A DNA stretch of 64,000 nucleotides from an uncultured Eubacteriales bacterium (GTDB taxonomy: Bacteria > Bacillota > Clostridia > Oscillospirales > Butyricicoccaceae): NCBI GenBank assembly GCA_910579575.1, contig CAJTUM010000007.1, positions 34,347 to 98,346 of the forward strand, in the 5' to 3' direction. A program made the position numbers and the translations under genes. Under the pieces are notes generated by a model. The model did not search any database and was not told the origin of the DNA. It saw only the letters and a program-made list of their open reading frames with translations. Below, one piece after another: positions 8,617 to 16,420 of the stretch (position 1 is the first letter of the stretch; each line of letters begins with the position of its first letter).

Positions 8617-9360
8617 ATGATCTCAGTACAGAATGTGACGAAAATTTTTGAAACCAAAGAGGGCCGGGTAGAGGCTTTGCGCAATGTGTCGCTGGAGGTG
8701 GGCGACGGGGAAATCTGCGGCGTCATCGGCGCCAGCGGCGCGGGGAAAAGCACGCTGCTGCGGTGCATGGCTCTGCTGGATCAGCCCACTCAGGGAGAGG
8801 TGGCTGTGGACGGCGTCTGCTGCGCGGGGCTGAGCCGGGCCCAGACGCTGGCCTTGCGCCGGCAGATCGGCGTGGTCTTTCAAGGATACGGTCTGTTGGC
8901 CCAGCGAACGGCGGCGCAAAATGTGACGCTGCCCTTGGAGCTGACGCAAACGCCCAAAAAACAGGCCCAAGCCCGGGCGGAGCAGCTGCTGGAGGCGGTG
9001 GGTCTGGCGGATAAGGCCCGGGCGTATCCCAGCCAGCTTTCCGGCGGCCAGCGCCAGCGGGTGGCCATCGTCCGCGCTTTGGCCGCCAACCCCAAGGCCC
9101 TGCTTTGCGACGAGCCCACCAGCGCTCTGGACCCCTTGAGCGCCCAGGCCGTCCTGGAGCTGCTGCAAGGGCTCAACCGGCAGTTTGGCGTGACCATCGT
9201 CATCATCACCCATCAGCTCCAGGCGGTTCGGGCCCTTTGCCGCCGGGCGGCGGTGATCGACCAAGGGGAGTTTGCGGAACAGGGGGAGACGGAGCAGATT
9301 TTTACAGCGCCCCGCAGCCCTGTCACCCAAAGGCTGTTGGCGGAGGCGAAGCTGGCATGA
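8617..9360 (+). CDS. metN: Methionine ABC transporter ATPase (short form)
   Basis: 247 residues. Walker A GASGAGKST (residue ~39), Q-loop VFQGYGLLAQRT, signature LSGGQRQRVAIVRAL, Walker B LLCDEPTSALD, H-loop IIITHQ. It energises MetI. Usual MetN proteins are ~340 residues with a C-terminal NIL domain that binds methionine and inhibits transport; this one ends after the nucleotide-binding domain, so that feedback control should be absent. ATG 8617 follows GGAGGAGGG. Its last four bases overlap the metI start (ATGA). Confidence 0.9.
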   Translation: MISVQNVTKIFETKEGRVEALRNVSLEVGDGEICGVIGASGAGKSTLLRCMALLDQPTQGEVAVDGVCCAGLSRAQTLALRRQIGVVFQGYGLLAQRTAAQNVTLPLELTQTPKKQAQARAEQLLEAVGLADKARAYPSQLSGGQRQRVAIVRALAANPKALLCDEPTSALDPLSAQAVLELLQGLNRQFGVTIVIITHQLQAVRALCRRAAVIDQGEFAEQGETEQIFTAPRSPVTQRLLAEAKLA

Positions 9361-10025
9361 GAGAGTTTTTGGCGGAATATGGCCAGATGCTGGCCCAAGG
9401 CGCCGGGGAAACGTTATATATGACGGCGGCGGCCCTGTTTTTTTCCTATCTGCTGGGTTTGCCTCTGGGGGTGCTGACGACAGTGACGGCTCAGGAGGGT
9501 CTGCGGCCCAATCGAGTTATAAACGGCCTGTTGGAATGGTTGACAGGGCTGACCCGTTCGATTCCTTTTGTCATCCTGATGATCGCCGTCATTCCCCTGA
9601 CCCGGCTGATTGCTGGGACCAGTATTGGCCCTACGGCGGCTGTGGCGCCTTTGGTGATCGGCGCGGCGCCTTTTGCAGGGCGGATGACAGAGAGCGCTCT
9701 AAAGGAGGCGGACCCTGCCGCAGTGGAATCCGCCCAGGCTATGGGGGCTACCAATTGGCAGATTATCTGCAAGGTGCTGCTGCCCGAGGCGGCGCCCGCC
9801 CTGCTGCGAGGCTGCTCGATTACCGCCGTGACCCTGGTGGGGTATTCCGCCATGGCCGGCATTGTGGGCGGCAGAGGGCTGGGGGATATCGCTATCCGCT
9901 ATGGCTATCACCGGTATGAATATGGCGTGATGCTGGCGACCATCCTGTTGTTGGCCTGTATCGTCCAGGTCGTCCAGGGCCTGTTTAGCCTGTTGGTCCG
10001 GCAGATTGACAAACGGAATCGATAA
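9357..10025 (+). CDS. metI: Methionine ABC transporter permease
   Basis: 222 residues with about five membrane helices. The EAA loop (ESAQAMGATNWQIICKVLLP, residues ~124-143) and the C-terminal AGIVGGRGLGDIAIRYGYHRY are characteristic of MetI. It starts inside the metN stop (ATGA at 9357), a sign of coupled translation. The match to MetI rather than to generic permeases rests on the conserved C-terminal segment and the MetQ neighbour. Confidence 0.93.
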   Translation: MREFLAEYGQMLAQGAGETLYMTAAALFFSYLLGLPLGVLTTVTAQEGLRPNRVINGLLEWLTGLTRSIPFVILMIAVIPLTRLIAGTSIGPTAAVAPLVIGAAPFAGRMTESALKEADPAAVESAQAMGATNWQIICKVLLPEAAPALLRGCSITAVTLVGYSAMAGIVGGRGLGDIAIRYGYHRYEYGVMLATILLLACIVQVVQGLFSLLVRQIDKRNR

Positions 10026-10107
10026 CCAAAGGACCTTTTGCGGCGAAAGCGGCAAGAACAAAATACGATTAAACAGAAAAATATAACCATAAATGGAGGG
10101 AAACACG

Positions 10108-10962
10108 ATGAAAACGAATTTTTGGAAAAAAGCGGCGGCGCTGACCGCGGCGGCCGGCCTGACTCTTTGCCTGGCGGCCTGTTCCCAGCAGAAGAAAGAA
10201 GAGGGAAAGCCCGAGCAGACTGACAACGGAGACGCCGGCCAGACTGTGACGCTGAAGGTGGGAGCCAGCCCTTCGCCTCACAGCCAGCTGCTGGAGCAGG
10301 CCAAGCCCATTTTGGCGGAACAAGGGATCACGCTGGAAATCCAGCAGTTTACCGATTATATCCTGCCCAACGAGGCGTTGGAGCAGGAGGAGCTGGACGC
10401 CAATTTCTTTCAGCATCAGCCCTATCTGGAGGAATTCAACCAAAAGCATGGGACCCATCTTGTTTCGTTGGGCGCCGTCCATTTTGAAGCCATGGGCATT
10501 TACGGCGGCAAATGCGACAGCCTGGAGCAGCTGCCGCAGGGCGCCAAAGTGGGCGTGCCCAGCGACGTGACCAACGAGGCGCGGGCCTTGCAGCTGCTGG
10601 CGGATAAGGGGCTGATTGCGCTGAAAGAGGGCGCGGGTCTGGAGGCCACGGCCAAGGACATTGTGGAAAACCCAAAGGAAATTCAGATCGTGGAGATGGA
10701 AGCGGCCAACCTGCCCCGGAGCCTGCCCGATTTGGATATCGCGGTCGTCAACGGCAATTATGCCATTGACGGTCAAGTGATCGACCGGCTGATTGAAAGC
10801 GAGAGCGCCCAGAGCGAAGCGGCTCAGACCTTTGCCAATATTGTAGCCGTCCGGGAGGGAGACGACAGGCCCGAGCTGAAAAAACTGCTGGAGGCCCTGC
10901 AAAGCCAGCCGATCGAAGCGTATATCGCCGAGGAATACAGCACGGTTTTCCCAGCTTTTTAG
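10108..10962 (+). CDS. metQ: Methionine-binding lipoprotein
   Basis: 284 residues. Type II signal peptide with lipobox LAAC and lipidated C25, a short charged linker, then the NlpA/MetQ domain: VGASPSPHSQLLEQAKPILA, LEIQQFTDYILPNEAL, DANFFQHQPYLEEFN, and a C-terminal IVAVREGDDRPELKKLLEALQS. It captures methionine outside the membrane and hands it to MetI. ATG 10108 follows ATGGAGGG. Last gene of the T-box operon. Confidence 0.95.
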   Translation: MKTNFWKKAAALTAAAGLTLCLAACSQQKKEEGKPEQTDNGDAGQTVTLKVGASPSPHSQLLEQAKPILAEQGITLEIQQFTDYILPNEALEQEELDANFFQHQPYLEEFNQKHGTHLVSLGAVHFEAMGIYGGKCDSLEQLPQGAKVGVPSDVTNEARALQLLADKGLIALKEGAGLEATAKDIVENPKEIQIVEMEAANLPRSLPDLDIAVVNGNYAIDGQVIDRLIESESAQSEAAQTFANIVAVREGDDRPELKKLLEALQSQPIEAYIAEEYSTVFPAF

Positions 10963-10979
10963 GGAAACTGGCTTCAAAC

Positions 10980-11012
10980 AAAGGCGCTATGGCTGAGCCA
11001 TAGCGCCTTTAT
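10980..11012 (+). terminator. Terminator after metQ
   Basis: AAAGGCGCTATGGC (10980-10993), TGA loop, GCCATAGCGCCTTT (10997-11010). A perfect 14-bp stem. Confidence 0.85.
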
Positions 11013-11038
11013 TATGCCTTTATATAATAAGGTAGAGT

Positions 11039-12208
11039 TCATGGGATTTCCGCTTCGTTCAGCGAGCTGGCGTAATCGGTCCGGCCTGGGCCGTTGCACT
11101 GTTCGCAGAAAATAAAGAGGCGGTTTCCGGGTTTCCAATCAGGCAGGGCCAGCCGGGCCTCGCCTTCCGGCGACAGCGGGAGCGCGATATTGCCGTAATG
11201 CGTCGGGCGCAGCTTCTCGTCCAGCGCCAGGGCGGAAATTCGCTCGTTGGGCGCGGTTTCCAGGTTGAAAACCGGGGCGTTTTGATAGGGGATGACCAGC
11301 GTATCCCCCGCTCGCCGGATTTTGCCCAAAGAAAAGCCGTCCCGGTCTTGGTCGTGAAGAGTCAGCTTCCAGCAGGCGTTTTTTCGCTTCATGAGGGGGA
11401 CGGGGGAGAGGAAAGCGGTTCCTCGCGGCGCCGTCCGGGTTTTGCCGCCGGGGCCGGAGACAAACAGCGCCCGGCTGGGGTTGAGATAGAGGGCCGGCCG
11501 GGCGAAAAATTTCATGGTCGTAGGGGAGCGCAGCAGCCCGCCAAAATGGGTGAGCACAATGGAAACCTCCACAGAGCGGTTGAAAACCTGCTCAAAGGTT
11601 CGGGTCCACCACTCTTGCTCCGCAATATACGTCCGTTTGCGGCGAAAGCCATAGTCCTCCCGCTCGGCCTCTTCTGCGGACAGGAAAAACACCCGATCCC
11701 CCTGTAAAATATCCGGCGCCGCCGGCAGGGGCGGCAAAACGGAGTTATAGGCATCCCGTTTAGGGCGATAAGCCGGGTCGCTTTGGTAGACGGCCAGCAG
11801 AGAATCTCTTTCGCCGGCGGCCAGGCAGGCTTGGGAGAACTGGAGGCACCAGCGGCGGGCGGCGCTGTCCCGCCAGACAGACGAGGGGGCCGCCTCCGCT
11901 TTTTCTGGGTTGGGCTGCCGATCAAAGGTCAGATAGCAATCCCGCCGGATTTGGCCGCTGACCGGATGATCCCCCAGCAGATCGTCGGACAGCAGCAAGA
12001 GAGGGCGGCCCTCGAAAAGCCGGTCGGCGTCGTCCCGATAGCCCTCTCCGGCGCTCTGCCGGCACAGGACCCGCCAAAGGATGGGCGGCCGCTCCGGCCC
12101 CTCTGCGGCGCCCAGCCAGATATATTGATACCCCCGCCGCCGTCTGTAGCCGGAGATGGGGCCGGTTCCCAAGGCCATGGCCGGGATTTTGCGGAATTTC
12201 TCAAACAT
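11039..12208 (-). CDS. DUF6273-like domain protein
   Basis: 389 residues with no signal peptide and no membrane segment. The N-terminal stretch GYQYIWLGAAEGPERPPILWRVL resembles the DUF6273 signature (structure plus 'I/W-RVL'), a domain common in Firmicutes proteins of unknown role. The middle is rich in Arg and aromatic residues; the C-terminal ~90 residues form a beta-rich region ending RLFIFCEQCNGPGRTDYASS. ATG 12208 is preferred over TTG 12220 because GGAG is then at normal spacing. It lies directly downstream of the DUF3048 lipoprotein and is probably co-transcribed with it. Confidence 0.6.
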   Translation of the reverse strand: MFEKFRKIPAMALGTGPISGYRRRRGYQYIWLGAAEGPERPPILWRVLCRQSAGEGYRDDADRLFEGRPLLLLSDDLLGDHPVSGQIRRDCYLTFDRQPNPEKAEAAPSSVWRDSAARRWCLQFSQACLAAGERDSLLAVYQSDPAYRPKRDAYNSVLPPLPAAPDILQGDRVFFLSAEEAEREDYGFRRKRTYIAEQEWWTRTFEQVFNRSVEVSIVLTHFGGLLRSPTTMKFFARPALYLNPSRALFVSGPGGKTRTAPRGTAFLSPVPLMKRKNACWKLTLHDQDRDGFSLGKIRRAGDTLVIPYQNAPVFNLETAPNERISALALDEKLRPTHYGNIALPLSPEGEARLALPDWKPGNRLFIFCEQCNGPGRTDYASSLNEAEIP

Positions 12209-12245
12209 AGCGGCATTCAACTCCTATCAGGGAATAGGGCGGGCC

Positions 12246-13346
12246 TCACTCGATTATAACGTCGGACCCCGTAGCCACGCAGCTGATAAAGCTGTTTCCC
12301 GGCGCCAGCTTCAGCGGTTTGCCCGCCTCGTCCAGCAGGCGCAGGGGCTGGTCGTAGGAATCCCTCTCCCAGGTAATGGGGACCCATCTGCCGCCGCAGC
12401 AATAAAAGCCCTGCCCCTGGCCGGTGGAGGTCACCTCCACCAAGGCCAAGTCGCTGCCCGGCACGTCGGACAAGGGCATTCGCAGGATAATCAGGTTGGT
12501 AACGGCTGTTTGTTTGTCATAATAGGCGTCCATCTGGGGTTGGCCGTATTGATAGCGCAGGTATTGGCCGCTTTGGGGGTCATATTCAAACCAGGGCTTG
12601 TGCCGGTTGGAGAAGGTCAGCGTCGCCTTGTTGGCGAAAGCGCCGTCGGAGGCGCTGTGGTTCGGGTCAAACGTGAAGACGGTTCCTTGGTTTTTTCGAG
12701 TCAGGTCCCGGTTTAGGCCGGCCAAAGCTTCTTCGATGCGGGGGCCGCTGGTGACGACGCTGTGTTCCAGACCGACGGATTTGCGGCGGGAAGCGTCCCG
12801 AACATACAGGGAGCCTTCGTAGCCGCCCCGGATGCCGTCCATATCGATCAGGTCTTTTCGCCGGCCAATCAGGTCGTAGGCAGGCACGCTGCCGCCGAAA
12901 TGCAGATAAGCGGCTTCAAAGCCTTGGGCCAGATCGATAAAATAAGGCCGGGCGGAGCGCACAGAACCCAGAGCCTCCAGTTTGGCGGGGTTTTGGAACA
13001 GAGCCATGAAGCGGGTAATGCGGCCTTCGACGATCATCTCAATCAGGATATCCGCCTGGGAAATGCCCCACTGAGGCAGGCTGTTATAGCTGTTGCTCAC
13101 CATCACTGCCACGGGGATGCGGGCGGCGGTCTCTTCGTCGACGCCGTCTTCCAAGCCAGTCAAGGGGTTCAGAGGCCCGGCGGGCTCCGGTTCCAGCTGG
13201 GGCTCCGGCTCCGGTTTTGCCTCCAGGTCTGGCAAAGGGATTTCCGGCGGCGGGTCTGTGGGCTGCTCCGCCGGGCGGGCGCAGCAGGCCAGGCTGAGCG
13301 ACAGAACAAAGCAAAGAAAAAGGGCAGGCAAACGCTTTTGGAACAT
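12246..13346 (-). CDS. DUF3048 domain lipoprotein
   Basis: 366 residues. Signal peptide with lipobox SLACC near residues 18-22, a Pro/Glu-rich linker (PDLEAKPEPEPQLEPEP), then the DUF3048 region (YerB-like): NPLTGLEDGVDEETAARIPV, VMVSNSYNSLPQWGISQADI, EMIVEGRITRFMALF, LGSVRSARPYFIDLA. The biochemical function of the family is unknown; the location is the outer face of the membrane. ATG 13346 has GAGGCG/GGAGG upstream on the minus strand. First gene of a two-gene unit. Confidence 0.88.
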   Translation of the reverse strand: MFQKRLPALFLCFVLSLSLACCARPAEQPTDPPPEIPLPDLEAKPEPEPQLEPEPAGPLNPLTGLEDGVDEETAARIPVAVMVSNSYNSLPQWGISQADILIEMIVEGRITRFMALFQNPAKLEALGSVRSARPYFIDLAQGFEAAYLHFGGSVPAYDLIGRRKDLIDMDGIRGGYEGSLYVRDASRRKSVGLEHSVVTSGPRIEEALAGLNRDLTRKNQGTVFTFDPNHSASDGAFANKATLTFSNRHKPWFEYDPQSGQYLRYQYGQPQMDAYYDKQTAVTNLIILRMPLSDVPGSDLALVEVTSTGQGQGFYCCGGRWVPITWERDSYDQPLRLLDEAGKPLKLAPGNSFISCVATGSDVIIE

Positions 13347-13533
13347 CAGAAACGCCTCCTCGTTTTGGGTTTGGGGCTTTCGTTACCTTTCTGCCCGCTT
13401 GGATAGCGCGTCCAACGAAGCAGGCAAGCTCGATACTCCATATCAGAAGAGCGACGGCGACGACAAGCCGGAAAGCGCCGTCGGCGGCGCTGCGGCAAAG
13501 GGGCCGGACGCAAAGCGATAGGGCGCCGCAAGG

Positions 13534-14082
13534 TCATTCCTGCTGAAAGGTATCGGAAAGCAGAATTTTCAGGATGTCGTTGTAAATCTTTTCTGCATCT
13601 TTGCGGAAATTCTGCTCCAACAGGGCGCACTGGCGGCTGTTCATCACCATCACATCCAGGGCCAGCACGGGAGCGTCGTGGTCGTTGATGGCCAAACGGA
13701 CCTGATACGAGCCGTCCGAGCCTTGGGTATGGCTGGTTTCCAACGAGCTTTCCCGACGGATTTTGCGCACGACCCGAATGACGGCGGCCTGGGCCTTGTC
13801 TTTGACGCTCATCCGAAGGTCGCCTTCAAAGATTTTGGCGGCCTCGCGTCCCAGAGGGGTGACGTCGTACAGGGCTTTTCCATCCGGATCCTCCATGCGG
13901 CGGACGTGGCCCGTCTGCCGCAGCTCGGCAAAGGCTTCGGAAAATTCAAAGTACCCGAACGCGTCGTCGATCAGGCAGACGTCCAGCAAATCCGGCTCGC
14001 TGATGGGGAAGGGCAAATGGCTCATAGCGAACAGAATAAAATATTTGATGTCGTTTTTATCGCGGAGATAACCCATGCTCAT
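13534..14082 (-). CDS. DUF4364 family protein
   Basis: 182 residues starting MSMGYLRDKNDIKYFILFAM, which matches the family's N-terminal 'DKNDIK-FIL' pattern and winged-helix-like start. It is acidic and soluble. The function is unknown, although the fold suggests a DNA-binding or regulatory role. ATG 14082 is chosen for GGAAAG upstream and because the family starts here; the open frame runs to 14388 but that part overlaps the divergent gene at 14388 and is compositionally different. Confidence 0.8.
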   Translation of the reverse strand: MSMGYLRDKNDIKYFILFAMSHLPFPISEPDLLDVCLIDDAFGYFEFSEAFAELRQTGHVRRMEDPDGKALYDVTPLGREAAKIFEGDLRMSVKDKAQAAVIRVVRKIRRESSLETSHTQGSDGSYQVRLAINDHDAPVLALDVMVMNSRQCALLEQNFRKDAEKIYNDILKILLSDTFQQE

Positions 14083-14387
14083 AGCGGCTTTCCAGCCCCG
14101 CCCCTTCCGTGGGTTCAGGGCCTTTCCTTTCTGTTTGGATGGATTCCCAGACGAGCGAATCGCCGAAAATCGGTTGGAAGTCGGTTTGCGCCGCTCGGCG
14201 CGCCCTGCTCGCGGCAAGTCCTTCCTGTTGTCCTTATGGATATTGTACCACAGGCAGGGGATAAATACAAAGAAAGAAAAGGCGAAACCCGGAGCGCATG
14301 AAAGGCCGTTTTGCGCCGCGGCGGCACAAAACGGGCCGGAAGCCAATAGAATGGCAATATAAAATGGCAATAAGGTGGCGATATGCA

Positions 14388-15047
14388 ATGAAAGAACAAC
14401 TGTTGCAAACCGGTTATACCTGGGGGAGGCAAGTGGTGCTGCGCTGCCAGGCCCGATACCCGCAGCTGGAGGCCGGGGAGCTGCCCGGCTTTGAAGGCGT
14501 CCTTTCCCAATATTACGCCGCGTATGCGCGGGACAAAATCAACAACTTAGCTCGGGGCTGGTACCCCGCCGCCTGCGCTTCCTGCCGCCGGATGGGGCCT
14601 TACGGCGGATTTTCGCCTCTGGAGGCCCAGTGCGAATACACGGTAATGTATAATCGAGGCGGTTATTATTCGGCGTTTTTTGATACATATGTCCGGCAGG
14701 ACGGCCGGGATCTGGCCGCCGGGAGGCAAAGCGGCGTCTTTTGGACAGGCGCTGGGCGGATGGTTCCTCTTTCGGCCCTGTTTCGCCCAGGGTATCCGTA
14801 TCGTCAGGTCATTCTGCGATGCGTGCAGGAGGAAACCGCCCGCCAAGCGGGGCGGGACCCAGGCGCCTTTTATGTGGATTGGCCCACGCTGGTGAACAAA
14901 GGGCTGGACGAGCGAAACTATTACTTAGCCGACGACGGTCTGGTGATCTACTATCCCCGCCGAGCCTTGGGGCCTTCTTCCACAGGGCTCCCGTCCTTTC
15001 TTATCCCTTACGCCGCCTTCGGCAGCGGATTGGGGCCAGAACTATAG
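14388..15047 (+). CDS. DUF3298 (RsiV C-terminal-like) domain protein
   Basis: 219 residues. The N-terminal part contains CEYTVMYNRGGYYSAFFDTY, and the C-terminal part YYLADDGLVIYYPRRALGP...LPSFLIPYAAF matches the DUF3298 signature (a DDGL-F/Y strand, then a proline and IPY). Such domains occur on anti-sigma factors like RsiV and on stand-alone proteins. I see no signal peptide or membrane helix here, so it is either cytoplasmic or badly truncated. ATG 14388 follows AAGGTGG; earlier in-frame ATGs at 14298 and 14364 have no ribosome site. Confidence 0.7.
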   Translation: MKEQLLQTGYTWGRQVVLRCQARYPQLEAGELPGFEGVLSQYYAAYARDKINNLARGWYPAACASCRRMGPYGGFSPLEAQCEYTVMYNRGGYYSAFFDTYVRQDGRDLAAGRQSGVFWTGAGRMVPLSALFRPGYPYRQVILRCVQEETARQAGRDPGAFYVDWPTLVNKGLDERNYYLADDGLVIYYPRRALGPSSTGLPSFLIPYAAFGSGLGPEL

Positions 15048-15091
15048 AGGCAGAGGGGGCGCCGTTTTACCCGCGCAAATTTTTGCATCAG

Positions 15092-15144
15092 GCCGGCGGA
15101 GCAGGGCCCCGTTCTTTTGAAGGAACGAAGCCCCTCTGCCGGCG
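15092..15144 (+). repeat. Long imperfect hairpin in a 270-base gap
   Basis: GCCGGCGGAG...CCGTTC pairs with GAACG...CTCTGCCGGC. There is no T-run, so it is a weak terminator candidate or an RNA structure. Confidence 0.4.
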
Positions 15145-15245
15145 GGGGATTTCTGCGCTCTGGCTCCGGCCAGGGGCCGGCGCGCAGGAATCGGACTCGC
15201 CTGCGCGGCGCGCGTCGGTCGGCCTTCTTCGGCCCTGGCCCGGCC

Positions 15246-15275
15246 TTGCCGACGGGAGAGGGAATGTGGTATAAT
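15246..15275 (+). promoter_or_regulatory. Promoter of the signal-peptidase-like membrane protein
   Basis: TTGCCG 15246-15251, 18-base spacer, extended -10 TGGTATAAT with TATAAT at 15270-15275. Confidence 0.7.
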
Positions 15276-15317
15276 TCAATCCATAGACGGCAATTTATGC
15301 ACGGGCGGTGTAGGAAT

Positions 15318-15905
15318 ATGGAAGAAAAAAGAATGGGCGGGAAAATTGGCGGGATCTTGGGCTGGGTGTTGGCGATTGGCGTTGGGCTGGCGCTGGCGGC
15401 GGCGACTTATGTGGGTTTTTTTGCCAATTGCCTGCTGCCAAGCTTTTGCGGTTATCAGCTGAGCCCGGTGCTTCAGCGCGATATGGGCCAAGCTCTGCCG
15501 GAGGGCGGTTTGGCGGTGGTGGACCTGCGGTCCATGCCAGAACAGGACGAAGCGGCGGCCTATCGGGACGACGAGGGCCGAATGCGCTTTGGCAGGCTGT
15601 GCGGCAGAGAGGGAGAAGACTTTTTGCTCAAAGCCGACCTGAGCCAGCAGACGGAAACGCTGACGCCGGACCGGCTTGCCGGCGCGGTGCGTTTCTATGT
15701 GTCCGGCCTGGGCGGGCTGGTAACGACCCTGGAAACCTATCGCTTGACGGTGGCGGCTACGGCGGCTGTCTATATCCTGGCGCTGCTGGCGGCGCTCTTT
15801 ACCCGGGGCAAACGCCGCCGGCAACGTCGCCGCCGGGAGCTGGTAGAACTTTTTGCCTTTTATGGCGAAAAATACGATATGGAGGAAGCGGATATCGATT
15901 ATTGA
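15318..15905 (+). CDS. Membrane protein resembling SipW-type signal peptidase but lacking catalytic residues
   Basis: 195 residues. One N-terminal membrane helix (residues ~9-32), an external beta-rich domain (~35-140), a second helix (~147-168), and a very basic cytoplasmic tail (KRRRQRRRR). This layout, with LPEGGLAVVDLRSMP...FLLKADLSQQTETLTPDRL...VRFYVSGLGGLV, parallels SipW/archaeal-type signal peptidases. The expected Gly-Ser-Met nucleophile box reads YQLSPVL and no obvious His-Arg dyad remains. ATG 15318 sits close behind TAGGA; 15333 is an alternative start. Relationship inferred, moderate certainty. Confidence 0.55.
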   Translation: MEEKRMGGKIGGILGWVLAIGVGLALAAATYVGFFANCLLPSFCGYQLSPVLQRDMGQALPEGGLAVVDLRSMPEQDEAAAYRDDEGRMRFGRLCGREGEDFLLKADLSQQTETLTPDRLAGAVRFYVSGLGGLVTTLETYRLTVAATAAVYILALLAALFTRGKRRRQRRRRELVELFAFYGEKYDMEEADIDY

Positions 15906-15944
15906 TCCCCTTTTTCGGCGGATCGCGGCGCAAATATTTCAGGA

Positions 15945-15972
15945 ATAGTCCCGTCGCGGGACTATTTTTTTG
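15945..15972 (+). terminator. Terminator after the signal-peptidase-like gene
   Basis: ATAGTCCCG, TCG loop, CGGGACTAT, then TTTTTTT. Confidence 0.88.
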
Positions 15973-16316
15973 CCGGCCTTTTCAAAGAGACAAAAGGGAT
16001 TTCGACAGAACGCCGTCCGCCGGCGTCGCTGGGGCGGAAGCCTTGAAAACAGTTGGATCAGAGCCGCCGCCGCGCTTTGCGCCGCGGCGGCTTTTCCGCG
16101 CCGGCTCCTGGCGTTTTTGCGTTTTGGGATCGACAAAATTTTATGAATATTATGCAAAAGAATCATGAAAAAACTATGAAAATTACACAAAAAATAAGCA
16201 AAAAGCCAAAAATAGAACTATCAGGTATTGTTGAAAAAGCATAGAAAAGAGCGGAATAAACTTTGTATAATTGTATGAAATATATAATAATTATAAAGCG
16301 AAAGACAAACTTTTTC
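15973..16316. other. Gene-free gap before the binding-protein array
   Basis: Contains a second GC-rich hairpin with a short T-run (16063-16098: GCCGCCGC...GCGGCGGC then TTTT) and an AT-rich stretch with a TACACAAAAAATAA element at 16184-16197, one of the recurrent CACAAAA motifs. No ORF here is convincing. Confidence 0.6.
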
Positions 16317-16345
16317 TTGCAATAAAGCGAAACGCCTCATATAAT
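16317..16345 (+). promoter_or_regulatory. Promoter of SBP1
   Basis: TTGCAA 16317-16322, 17-base spacer, TATAAT 16340-16345; 75 bases separate the -10 box from ATG 16421. Confidence 0.82.
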
Positions 16346-16420
16346 TGGAGTCACGTCCAGCTGGATTTTAACGGCGGTTTGTGAGGCCGCTGTTGAAAAA
16401 TATTAGATGAGGTGAGAAAC

